In this document: positions 1 through 6,710 of the stretch, piece by piece
How the letters are laid out: the number at the start of each line of letters is the position of its first letter
Position numbering within the stretch: the first letter of the stretch is position 1
Assembly: GCA_027347545.1 (NCBI GenBank)
Contig: DAIEQT010000127.1
Location: 1-6,710 of the forward strand
DNA length: 6,710 bases
Source of the DNA: Ignavibacteria bacterium
GTDB taxonomy: Bacteria > Bacteroidota > Ignavibacteria > Ignavibacteriales > Melioribacteraceae
Direction: 5' to 3'
The notes under the pieces: model-generated
The model's input: only the letters and a program-made list of their open reading frames with translations
What the model was told of the DNA's origin: nothing
The model's database searches: none
Translations under genes and position numbers: made by a program

Positions 1-974
1 TCAATATTTCTTGTTACCGGATCGAAAACAACATTTTCAAGAATTGTTCCGAAGCGTTTTGTGGTCTCAAAAATTTGCGGTTCGTGATCTGCCGAAAGGC
101 GGATTACTTTTGCATAGCATCCCGCCTCAAAATTGAAAACACCTTGCGAGCTCCATCCATGTTCATCATCACCAATTAAATTACGCTTGGGATCAGCTGA
201 TAAAGTTGTTTTGCCTGTTCCGCTTAATCCAAAGAAAAGAGCTACATCGCCGCTATCGCCAACATTTGCAGAACAGTGCATCGGCAGAACATCTTGATAG
301 GTAAGTAAGAAATTCAAAACGGTGAAAACAGATTTTTTAATTTCTCCGGCGTAAAGTGTATTTGCAATAATTGCAGTGCGTTGATCAAAGTTTAGGATAA
401 TTCCGGTATCGCTTCTTGTTCCGTCAGCAATCGGATCGAGTTTGAATCCCGGAACTGCAATAACTGTAAAATCCGGTACAAAGTTTTTCAATTCATCTTT
501 GTTGGTTGTTGTAAGAAACATATTACGCGCAAACATACTGTGCCAGGCTTTTTCAGTTATAATGCGAACCGGCATTTTATAATCGGGATCAGCGCCGGCG
601 TAGCAGTCTTGAACAAACAATTCTTCACCTTGTGCCCATGCGTGAAATCTTCCAACAAGCTGAGACCATTTCTCATGCGCGTAGGGACGGTTATAGTTTC
701 CCCACCAAATATCTTTCTTGGTGGATTCTTCTTGCACGATAAATTTATCCGAGGCAGCGCGGGCTGTATGTTTGCCGGTGTTTACAATTAGCGGTCCGTC
801 TTTGGAAAGTTTGCCTTCATTACGGAAAATTACTTCTTCATAAAGTGCTTCGTGCGGAAGATTCCAATAAACACGGTCGAGGTTCGTGATGCCTTGGTTT
901 TTTAATCTAAAATCCTAAGCGAGTTCTAAAGCTTGCTTGCTTGCCGGTGTTTGAAAATCAAGATATTTGCTCAT
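1..974 (-). CDS. pckA: Phosphoenolpyruvate carboxykinase (ATP), 3' end cut by window edge, in-frame TAG at codon 20
   Basis: Cytosolic gluconeogenic enzyme: oxaloacetate + ATP gives phosphoenolpyruvate + CO2 + ADP. Reading from the ATG at 974 gives 324 codons to the edge, about 60% of the roughly 530-540 residues usual for the family. Visible signatures are TGKHTARAASDKFIV (Arg72, equivalent to substrate-binding Arg65 of E. coli PckA), YAGEIKK (Tyr208, Lys214), MHCSANVG (His233), the P-loop GLSGTGKTT (Lys255) and IGDDEHGW (Asp269/Asp270, metal and nucleotide binding). Residue numbers fall within one of E. coli PckA, so no indel has shifted the frame. The start is chosen because ATG 974 overlaps the stop of the upstream aminotransferase as ATGA and has a GAGGG site 7 bases upstream. 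The oddity is a TAG at 917-915 (codon 20). After it no in-frame ATG, GTG or TTG occurs until GTG codon 80, which would remove Arg72. Family assignment is certain; whether the gene is functional as read is not. Confidence 0.93.
915..917 (-). other. In-frame amber (TAG) codon interrupting pckA
   Basis: Read on the minus strand, the nineteen codons after the ribosome site end in ...ALELA, then TAG, then DFRLKNQGITNLDRVYWNLP in the same frame. The sequence on both sides reads as one continuous PckA N-terminus, so this is a point change, not a frameshift. CAG, AAG or GAG would each become TAG by one substitution; which one was ancestral cannot be seen here. The other two genes end in TGA, so the window gives no independent sign that UAG is reassigned. 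Confidence 0.9.
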
Positions 975-2188
975 GACCAATCCCTCACTAATTTGCGGTC
1001 GCCAATGTAAAGTTCGTTTGGTGAGTTGGGATCAAGCGCCCATTTCATTCTTTCAATTCCTTCGGTAATATCTTTTATAGTGCCGCAGTAACTTATGCGC
1101 AAGTGTCCATCCAAGCCAAATTCTTTTCCGGGAACTGTAAGCACCATAACCTTATCAATTAAGAATTGAGAAAGCTTTTGGGAATCTTTTTCGTAAGTAG
1201 AAAAATCTGCAAAGAGATAGAATGTACCATCCGGTACATTAACTTTTACGCCTTCGAATGAACGAAGCTGTTCAACCAAAACATTGCGGTTGTTTTCAAG
1301 TGTAACTCGCAAACTTTCTACGCCGGATTGAATTCCGTTGAGAGCGCCAACTGCAGCTTTCTGCAAAAGTACGGAAGGACCCGAAGTCTGATGTCCTTGA
1401 ATGTTGGACATTGCTTCGATTAGTTTTTTGTTTCCAACAGCCCAACCTATTCTAAAGCCGGTCATTGCATATTGTTTGGATACTCCGTTGATGATAAGAA
1501 GTTTTGATTCTTCAACAGATTTTTTAGTGTAATCGTAAGCGCTGATTGGTTTGCGTCCATCGAATACCAAACGGTGATAAATATCATCCATTATCAAGTA
1601 GATTCCTTTGCGTTCGCAGAAATCAACTATGTCTGCAATAAACCCTTCGCTGTACATAGCGCCGGAAGGATTATTTGGACTGTTGATGATGATGGCTTTT
1701 GTGTAAGAGCCAACGCGCATTTCAATATCTTTTAAGCGGGGATAGAAAGTTCCATCTTCCGGCAATACCGGAACCGGAATCGCGCCCACAAGTTTTTCCA
1801 TATCGGGATAGCTTACCCAATAAGGAGCGGGGAAGAGAACTTCTTCTTGCGGATTTAATATTGCTTGCAACGCAACCATAATAGATTGTTTAGCGCCGCT
1901 GCTTGCAATTACATTTTCCGGATTAACTTTTCTGTGATAGTATTCGTCGGTATATCGAATGATAGATTTTTTTAACTCGGGAATTCCATCTGCCGGGGCG
2001 TAACGGACTTCGCCGCTGTTTAACATATTTACAGCTGAAAGGAGAGCATCCATTGGCGCTCTGCTTTTGGGTTCGCCGCCTCCAAGATGAATTACCGGGT
2101 CACCTTTTTCTCTTAGTATTGCTGCTTTTTCATTTAGTGCAAGCGTTGGGGAGGCTTTGATCGATTTTGCGATAAGACTTAAGCTCAT
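971..2188 (-). CDS. Class I pyridoxal-phosphate aminotransferase, aspartate aminotransferase type
   Basis: A 405-residue cytosolic fold-type I PLP enzyme, normal length for the family. Motifs in order: SPTLALNEKA near the N-terminus, LGGGEP (35-40; the family more often has LTAGEPDF), SSGAKQ (97-101), PYWVSYPDM with ring-stacking Trp124, SPNNPSG with Asn173, DDIYHRLVF with Asp201 and Tyr204, SKQYAMTGFRIGW with the PLP lysine Lys238 and Arg246, and RISY with the alpha-carboxylate arginine Arg364. This matches subgroup Ib (Thermus/Bacillus-like) aspartate aminotransferases: aspartate + 2-oxoglutarate gives oxaloacetate + glutamate. Some members of the group also use prephenate, and related enzymes act on other amino acids, so substrate is inferred. 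Its TGA overlaps the pckA ATG by 4 bases, and PckA consumes oxaloacetate, which favours the aspartate reading. About 20 residues follow the usual last helix, ending GDRKLVRDWS, and carry the pckA ribosome site. ATG 2188 is preceded by only a weak AGG. Confidence 0.92.
   Translation of the reverse strand: MSLSLIAKSIKASPTLALNEKAAILREKGDPVIHLGGGEPKSRAPMDALLSAVNMLNSGEVRYAPADGIPELKKSIIRYTDEYYHRKVNPENVIASSGAKQSIMVALQAILNPQEEVLFPAPYWVSYPDMEKLVGAIPVPVLPEDGTFYPRLKDIEMRVGSYTKAIIINSPNNPSGAMYSEGFIADIVDFCERKGIYLIMDDIYHRLVFDGRKPISAYDYTKKSVEESKLLIINGVSKQYAMTGFRIGWAVGNKKLIEAMSNIQGHQTSGPSVLLQKAAVGALNGIQSGVESLRVTLENNRNVLVEQLRSFEGVKVNVPDGTFYLFADFSTYEKDSQKLSQFLIDKVMVLTVPGKEFGLDGHLRISYCGTIKDITEGIERMKWALDPNSPNELYIGDRKLVRDWS
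982..986 (-). promoter_or_regulatory. Ribosome binding site of pckA inside the aminotransferase 3' end
   Basis: GAGGG on the minus strand lies 7 bases before the ATG at 974, within the last codons of the aminotransferase. Together with the ATGA overlap it fixes the pckA start and implies that ribosomes finishing the aminotransferase can re-start on pckA. It is the best Shine-Dalgarno match in front of a gene in this window. Confidence 0.7.
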
Positions 2189-2194
2189 AAAGAA

Positions 2195-2203
2195 CCTATT
2201 ATA
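2195..2203 (-). promoter_or_regulatory. TATAAT-like box and weak AGG before the aminotransferase
   Basis: On the minus strand TATAAT (2203-2198) is followed directly by AGG (2197-2195), which sits 6 bases before the ATG at 2188. The AGG is a weak ribosome site. The TATAAT is a perfect -10 hexamer but is so close to the start codon that it would give an almost leaderless transcript, and no good -35 is found 17 bases upstream. In such AT-rich sequence it may be chance. The true promoter may lie elsewhere in the AT-rich stretch 2204-2260. Confidence 0.25.
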
Positions 2204-2282
2204 TTGATAAAATAGAATATTAGTATCTTAAACTTATTGGCTTAAGCTCTGATTCGCAAGGAAATTTTGTGGGGTAATAAGT

Positions 2283-2338
2283 TAAGTAAGTACCTGAGTA
2301 GCTGAGTGCCAAAGTGCCTGAGTTCCTGAGAGCCTAAT
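2283..2338 (+). repeat. Left array of seven degenerate 8-base repeats (consensus TNCCTRAG)
   Basis: The stretch divides exactly into octamers: TAAGTAAG, TACCTGAG, TAGCTGAG, TGCCAAAG, TGCCTGAG, TTCCTGAG, AGCCTAAT. The last three positions (mostly AAG or GAG) and the C at position 4 are the best conserved, and position 2 varies freely. An 8-base period is not a codon multiple, and no gene covers it. The reverse-oriented partner array lies at 2401-2456. Confidence 0.8.
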
Positions 2339-2361
2339 AAGTTGAAAAAGCTTATTACGGC
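2332..2361. other. Hairpin at the centre of the repeat element
   Basis: TAATAAG (2335-2341) pairs with CTTATTA (2351-2357) around a 9-base loop. Outside it, GCC (2332-2334) pairs with GGC (2359-2361) if C2358 is bulged, giving a stem of ten pairs. It joins the end of the left repeat array to the spacer. Read in the direction of the genes (minus strand) it is not followed by a run of T, so it is not a standard intrinsic terminator; an RNA-processing or attenuation role is only a guess. Confidence 0.5.
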
Positions 2362-2400
2362 AGAGAACAAAGAAATTATAACAAATCAAAAAATCTTTTA

Positions 2401-2456
2401 CTTAGTTACTTAGGAACTTAGGCACTCAGTTACTAAGTAACTCTTATACTCAGTCG
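2401..2456 (-). repeat. Right array of seven degenerate 8-base repeats, inverted relative to the left array
   Basis: On the plus strand it divides into CTTAGTTA, CTTAGGAA, CTTAGGCA, CTCAGTTA, CTAAGTAA, CTCTTATA, CTCAGTCG. On the minus strand these are TNNCTRAG units. When the two arrays are aligned as inverted repeats, octamer by octamer, the fifth and sixth units agree 7 of 8 each (TGCCTRAG then TTCCTRAG). The whole 56 bases agree at about 36 positions by my hand count. The array covers the stop codon (2450-2452), last Asp codon and one further base of the sensor kinase gene. Confidence 0.8.
2428..2442. repeat. 15-base palindrome within the right repeat array
   Basis: AGTTAC (2428-2433) and GTAACT (2437-2442) are perfect inverted copies separated by TAA. 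The symmetry crosses octamer boundaries and lies just after the kinase stop codon in the direction of reading. It could form a small stem or be a two-fold protein site, but it may simply follow from degenerate repeats that contain both AGTNAC and GTNACT. Confidence 0.4.
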
Positions 2457-5400
2457 TTTTCCTTAAACATTTTTGAGATGTAGTTAAGCAGATCTTTCTT
2501 CTCGAATGGTTTACCCAAGAATCCGTTAAATCCGGCAGCTTGAAATCTGCGGATGTTTGTCTCGGATACGTATCCGGTTAATGCAATTGCCGGAACGTTA
2601 ACGTAGTTTTCCATTAAGCGAATTCTTTTCAGGACCTCAATTCCATCAATTCCATGTCCTAGGCTTATATCAACAAGAAGAAGATCAAACATTTCTTTCT
2701 TAGCTGCTTTAACAGCAGATTCACCATCGCGTATAGGAAATACTTCGCCGGATTTGGATAGAAAGCGTTCTACTACTTCTATGTTTAGCGGGTTATCTTC
2801 AACGAGAAGGATGCGAAGATCTTTATTTAACACCTTAGAACCCGGCTGGGAGATTTTATTAATCATAACCGGTTCGGGCATTTCTTTTTCAAGAGGTACT
2901 TCGCTTAATAAAGGAATTAAAATCGTAAAGGTAGAACCTTTGTCAGGTTCACTTTCAAACGTTATCATGCAATTAAGATTTTGTGCCATTCTCTTTGCCA
3001 GGCTTAAACCTAAACCTAAACCTTCAAAATCCCTTCTAGTTCCTTCACTTAACTGCTTAAATTCCTTAAACAAAGATTTGTGCTCTTCTTTTCTAATTCC
3101 AATGCCGGTATCAATAATGTTAATTGCGGCGTATTCAATTTCGTTTTTAACAATTGGCGTAGCAAGTTGAATTGTAATTCCGCCGCGAGAAGTAAATTTT
3201 ATTGCATTATCTATAAGATGAGTGGCAATTCTGAGCAGCCAGCCTTCGTCACAATAAGTTACTTGCGATTCAAATGCCGAGTCAACTTCGAAGGAAAGAT
3301 TTTTTACATGCGCACGTTCTGCAAAAAACATTTTTAGCTCTTGGCAGAAGAAGACTAAATCAATCGGATTGTTCTTGATTTCAACATCGCCCATTTCAAG
3401 TTCTGAAAGAGAAAGAATTTCTGTAAAGGTACTGGAAAGTCGCTGTCCCGATGTGATTATTTTCTCAACCATCATTCTGCCTTCTTCGTCTGTTACATAA
3501 TCTCGCAGAAGTTGAGAAAAGCCAATAATTCCGTTTAGCGGCGTTCTAAGCTCGTGAGACATATTGGCAAGCAAGGATGTTTTTACTTTGTACGCGTGTT
3601 CTGCTTCGTCTTTTACAAACAGCATTTCATCATCAAATTTCTTACGGTCGGTTATGTCCTCCTTTATAGCAACAAAGTGAGTGATTTTACCGGAACTGTC
3701 TTTAATAGGTGAAATTGAGGCGAACTCCCAGTACAATTCTCCATTTTTTTTCAAGTTTTGAAATTCACCGCGCCACTCATTTCCGGAAGAAATTGTTTTC
3801 CATAGTTCAGTGTAGAATTCTTTGCTTTGTTTTCCGGATTTCAGAATGCTAGGATTTTTGCCGATGACTTCTTTCAATGTATAGCCGGTGGTTTCTAAAA
3901 ATTTCGGATTTACATATTCAATTATACCGTCAATATTTGTAATAGTAACAGACGCGGAGTTTTGTTCTACTGCTCTCGAAAGTTTACGAAGTTCCTCTGT
4001 CTTTGATTTTATTTCTGTTATATCTCTTATAATAAGCTGATATGCGAGAGAATTATTTAAATAGAAAGGAACCGATACAATCTCAACATCTAAAACAGTT
4101 TTATCAAAGCGGATGATTTTTTCCTCCGCAGGTGGAAGAGGCTTCATCGAAATTGCCGCCGATTTTATTCGATCTATTGCGAATGCTTTATAATCCGGGT
4201 GCAAGAAATCAAGAACGTTTTTATGGATTAGCTCATCAATAGAAAACGCTCCGGTCAGGCTAACTGCTGCCGGATTGGCATAAACAATTCTTCCATTTTG
4301 ATGAATAACTATTGCATTTGGTGAATACTCAACCACATGGCGGAATCTTTCCTGGCTTTCCTTTAGAGCTCTTTCTGCGCTTTTTCTTTCTGTAACATCG
4401 CGCACTATGGATTGGATAGCTCTCATTCCGTAAAATTCTATTGCAGTAGCTGTAGATTCTATATAAGCTAAAGTGCCGTCGTTTTTGATAAGTTTATATT
4501 CTACATAAGGGATATGCTCGGCTTCTCCGTTGTTAAGTATACTCATTCGTTGTAATACTAATTCAATAGAATCCGGGTGCAGATAATCAATTATTTTTTT
4601 ACTCTTGAGCTCTTCAAAACTCCCAGCGCCAACTAATTCTAGGGTGGCGCGGTTAGCAAAAACAAATTCTCCGTTTACATGAACAAAAATTGCTTCGGGA
4701 GACTGCTCTACAATCCTACGGTATCTTTCTTCACTATCTAAAAGTTTCTTCTGTGTTTCCCTGCGTTCGGTTATATCGCTAATTGAATGAACGGCGCCGG
4801 TTAATTGTCCCTCATCGTTAATAATTGGATCTACCGTTATTAGAAACCATTTATCGTTTAGCTGATACTCCATGTATTCACGCTGAAGGGAAATTTTCGT
4901 TCTCTGTAACGGGCAGTCAAAACCCGGGCTTTCATCCGTGTGAATAATTTCGTAGCAATGCCTTCCAATTACCTGGTTTAACGGTTTACCTAATATTTTT
5001 TCTGTGGTTTTATTTGCTCTGATAACAATGGAGTTAAGGTTAATTAACCAAACTGCATCGGAAACCGAATCAAAAGTTGTTTGCCATTCCTTTGCTGCTT
5101 TAACAAGCTCGTCTTCAAATCTTTTTTGAACTGTAACATCGTATGCAATTCCAGTTACAGACTCTACATTCCCGTTTTTATCAAATAACGGCGTATAAGA
5201 AATATCAAACACAACATCACCCACAGTAGATACTTCTCTGCTTTCAATTCCGTTGAGAGCGTTTTTTAATGCCGCAGCTATTTCCGGATGATATCCATAG
5301 ACTTCAAGAGCCGAGAGCCCAACAACTTCGCCGGGCTTTAATCCTAATTTAGAAAGCCCGTTTCCTTCCGATAGAGTAAATATTCCGTTTTTGTCTAAAA

Positions 5401-6710
5401 CAAAAATTAATATTGGAGACCTTTCAACAATAAACCGTAACCGGATTTCACTTTCGCGTAATCTGGATAGTGCAATATTTCTTTCAGTTACATCATTGGC
5501 AACTACTAAGACTGCTGATTCGCCACTATAAGTAATAGGAATAGCAGAAGTCTGAACATCAATTAGCTCGTTATCCATACAATAGTATTTTAATTCAATT
5601 AGAGGGGCAGCAGTATGTTGCTCGTTAACAGTTTTAAGTCTGGTCCGGGCAATACTTAGGTAATCAGGGTGCATGTAATCATAAAGATTTTTGCCGATAA
5701 CTTGCGACGGGTCTTGAGCATGAAACAATTTTACACATGCTTCATTAGCGAATAATACTTTCCCATCCTTATGAACAAAAAGTGCAAATGGTGAAGAATC
5801 AATTAGTTGCCGGTAGCGTTCTTCACTTTCTTTGAGTGCGTTTTGTGCAACAATTTTTTGAGTGATATCGCCGTAGGCAACAACTACACCTCCGTCATCG
5901 GTAGGTAATGGTGCAGCAGTTACACTTACCCAGGTAATTTCGTAGTTCCCTTTAACAATACCTGCTTCAACATTACGGATAATTTTACCTTCCTTAAGCG
6001 CACGCACACCGGCGTATTCTTCCGTAGGCATTGTTGATTTATCTTGCTTTATAATTCTTCTGTTAAGGTTTTCAATAGTTCTGAATTTAAGTTCTTCTTC
6101 CGAAGTTTCAAATAACAATTCGAAGGCTTTGTTCGACTCTACAATATTTCCTTTGCGATCGGCGACCAGAATTCCAAGAGGGAAAGAGTTGAAAAGTATT
6201 TTGTATTTATCAAGAGTAGACTTCAATTCATATTCTAACTTTTTTCTTTCCGTAATGTCTCTGTTCACGCTCAGAACGTAATCTTCTCCCTCAATTTTTA
6301 GAATCTTGGAATTTACTTCAACCGGAAAAATTGTTCCGTCTTTACGCCGATGAATTGTTTCAAATACAAAATTGTTTTTCTCGCGGATTTGGTTAACGCG
6401 TAAAGTATTTTTTTCTTTGTTAGCATTCGGAGAAATAATTTGGATGTTATTATTGAGAAGTTCATTCTGTGTATAGCCCAGAGAGTCACATGCCCGGTCG
6501 TTTGCATAAAGTATATTTAAGAAAGTGTCCAGCAGAAGAATAGAATCGCTGGCTGCGTTAAGCAAAGTTGCCTGCAGTTCAATGTACTTTTCTCTAGCTC
6601 TTTCATTAGTTATATCTTTTATCCGTCCGAGGAAACGCTTTGTTTTACCTGCGGTGTCTGTAACAGCAATTCCCGACTGCTCAAGTATTACATAATGCCC
6701 CTCTCTATGT
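2450..6710 (-). CDS. Multi-PAS hybrid sensor histidine kinase, 5' end outside window
   Basis: The frame is open to the window edge, giving 1419 visible residues (numbered from the first full codon, 6709-6707) and a TGA at 2452-2450. In order: the end of one PAS domain (1-33, ending GRIKDITNERA), eight complete PAS domains (about 50-160, 162-288, 291-413, 416-532, 535-653, 656-777, 781-902, 907-1023), HisKA with SHELRTPLNG (phospho-acceptor His1052), HATPase_c with N-box LIDNAIKF (Asn1168), G1 DTGIGI (1200-1205) and G2 GLGLGL (1230-1235), then a receiver domain (about 1298-1416) with acidic pair VEDN, phospho-acceptor Asp1347 in LLVDISLG, Thr1378 and Lys1400 (GKPF). All key residues are present, so it should autophosphorylate and pass phosphate to its own receiver. 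PAS domains end in the usual DITERK-type linkers. No membrane helix is visible, suggesting cytoplasmic sensing unless the missing N-terminus holds one. There is no HPt or output domain, so partners lie elsewhere. A TTG at 6565-6563 could be taken as a start, but it falls between two PAS domains and is not real. Ligands are unknown. Confidence 0.95.
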   Translation of the reverse strand, partial: HREGHYVILEQSGIAVTDTAGKTKRFLGRIKDITNERAREKYIELQATLLNAASDSILLLDTFLNILYANDRACDSLGYTQNELLNNNIQIISPNANKEKNTLRVNQIREKNNFVFETIHRRKDGTIFPVEVNSKILKIEGEDYVLSVNRDITERKKLEYELKSTLDKYKILFNSFPLGILVADRKGNIVESNKAFELLFETSEEELKFRTIENLNRRIIKQDKSTMPTEEYAGVRALKEGKIIRNVEAGIVKGNYEITWVSVTAAPLPTDDGGVVVAYGDITQKIVAQNALKESEERYRQLIDSSPFALFVHKDGKVLFANEACVKLFHAQDPSQVIGKNLYDYMHPDYLSIARTRLKTVNEQHTAAPLIELKYYCMDNELIDVQTSAIPITYSGESAVLVVANDVTERNIALSRLRESEIRLRFIVERSPILIFVLDKNGIFTLSEGNGLSKLGLKPGEVVGLSALEVYGYHPEIAAALKNALNGIESREVSTVGDVVFDISYTPLFDKNGNVESVTGIAYDVTVQKRFEDELVKAAKEWQTTFDSVSDAVWLINLNSIVIRANKTTEKILGKPLNQVIGRHCYEIIHTDESPGFDCPLQRTKISLQREYMEYQLNDKWFLITVDPIINDEGQLTGAVHSISDITERRETQKKLLDSEERYRRIVEQSPEAIFVHVNGEFVFANRATLELVGAGSFEELKSKKIIDYLHPDSIELVLQRMSILNNGEAEHIPYVEYKLIKNDGTLAYIESTATAIEFYGMRAIQSIVRDVTERKSAERALKESQERFRHVVEYSPNAIVIHQNGRIVYANPAAVSLTGAFSIDELIHKNVLDFLHPDYKAFAIDRIKSAAISMKPLPPAEEKIIRFDKTVLDVEIVSVPFYLNNSLAYQLIIRDITEIKSKTEELRKLSRAVEQNSASVTITNIDGIIEYVNPKFLETTGYTLKEVIGKNPSILKSGKQSKEFYTELWKTISSGNEWRGEFQNLKKNGELYWEFASISPIKDSSGKITHFVAIKEDITDRKKFDDEMLFVKDEAEHAYKVKTSLLANMSHELRTPLNGIIGFSQLLRDYVTDEEGRMMVEKIITSGQRLSSTFTEILSLSELEMGDVEIKNNPIDLVFFCQELKMFFAERAHVKNLSFEVDSAFESQVTYCDEGWLLRIATHLIDNAIKFTSRGGITIQLATPIVKNEIEYAAINIIDTGIGIRKEEHKSLFKEFKQLSEGTRRDFEGLGLGLSLAKRMAQNLNCMITFESEPDKGSTFTILIPLLSEVPLEKEMPEPVMINKISQPGSKVLNKDLRILLVEDNPLNIEVVERFLSKSGEVFPIRDGESAVKAAKKEMFDLLLVDISLGHGIDGIEVLKRIRLMENYVNVPAIALTGYVSETNIRRFQAAGFNGFLGKPFEKKDLLNYISKMFKEND

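Larger units (their letters stand above)
2189..2449. other. Intergenic region between sensor kinase and aminotransferase
   Basis: This 261-base gap separates two genes read in the same direction. Positions 2283-2449 are almost wholly occupied by two inverted arrays of 8-base repeats and their centre. Positions 2189-2282 are AT-rich leader DNA with a possible promoter. I see no open frame with coding character, no tRNA-like cloverleaf and no classical GC hairpin followed by a T-run in either direction. Transcription of the kinase may therefore continue into the aminotransferase or stop at the repeat structure. Confidence 0.75.

Noticed and set aside
540..791. Plus-strand 83-codon open frame
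   Set aside because: It lies antisense to the pckA frame, which has strong family motifs across the same bases; no recognisable protein and no ribosome site.
915..917. Pyrrolysine or general UAG reassignment
   Set aside because: No PYLIS-like context or pyl genes are seen, PckA is not a known pyrrolysine protein, and a single TAG is more simply a mutation or error.
1699..1881. Plus-strand 60-codon open frame
   Set aside because: It is antisense to the conserved middle of the aminotransferase and has no domain character.
2332..2361. Intrinsic terminator for the kinase
   Set aside because: The stem is AT-rich and, on the minus strand, is followed by TCTCAGG rather than a T-run.
2283..2456. 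CRISPR array
   Set aside because: The repeats are 8 bases and contiguous, with no unique spacers between them, and they occur in two inverted blocks.
2754..3337. Two overlapping plus-strand open frames (2754-3170 and 3080-3337)
   Set aside because: Both are antisense to the HATPase and receiver region of the kinase; their sequences are low-complexity mirror products of that region.
6313..6507. Minus-strand 64-codon frame inside the kinase gene
   Set aside because: It is an out-of-frame shadow of a well-supported PAS domain on the same strand.
6563..6565. TTG as start codon of the sensor kinase
   Set aside because: The frame continues upstream to the window edge with clear PAS-end and linker sequence, so this is an internal leucine codon.

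Overview
The window holds three genes, all on the minus strand, so the biological reading order is from high to low coordinates. In that order they are a very large multi-PAS hybrid sensor histidine kinase (6710 to 2450, 5' end outside the window), a class I aminotransferase of the aspartate aminotransferase type (2188 to 971), and an ATP-dependent phosphoenolpyruvate carboxykinase, pckA (974 to 1, 3' end outside the window). The DNA is AT-leaning and Shine-Dalgarno sites are weak or variable. Lysine-rich proteins and a cytoplasmic-looking hybrid kinase with many PAS domains suggest a free-living bacterium of the Bacteroidota/Ignavibacteriota (FCB) group. That placement is an inference from style, not from a marker gene.

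The aminotransferase and pckA are joined by a 4-base ATGA stop/start overlap with a good ribosome binding site inside the end of the upstream gene. They are almost certainly one transcript with coupled translation. Aspartate aminotransferase makes oxaloacetate from aspartate and PckA turns oxaloacetate into phosphoenolpyruvate, so the pair forms a short route from amino acids to gluconeogenesis. The surprise is an in-frame TAG at codon 20 of pckA. The rest of the visible reading frame is intact and keeps the catalytic residues. This is either a fresh nonsense mutation, an assembly or sequencing error, or a case of readthrough.

The 261-base gap between the kinase and the aminotransferase (2189-2449) is not ordinary spacer. 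It holds two 56-base arrays of degenerate 8-base repeats (consensus TNCCTRAG), seven units each, in opposite orientation around a 62-base centre. Part of that centre and the edge of the left array form a hairpin. The right array runs into the kinase stop codon. This looks like a small repeat element and is the most unusual non-coding structure here. The remaining about 90 bases in front of the aminotransferase are AT-rich and may hold its promoter.

The kinase shows eight complete PAS domains plus the end of a ninth, then HisKA, HATPase and receiver domains. Three of the PAS domains are close relatives of each other and point to internal duplication. No membrane segment, HPt domain or DNA-binding output is visible. 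Nothing in the window is a convincing new multi-gene system; the repeat element and the interrupted pckA are the parts that deserve a second look.
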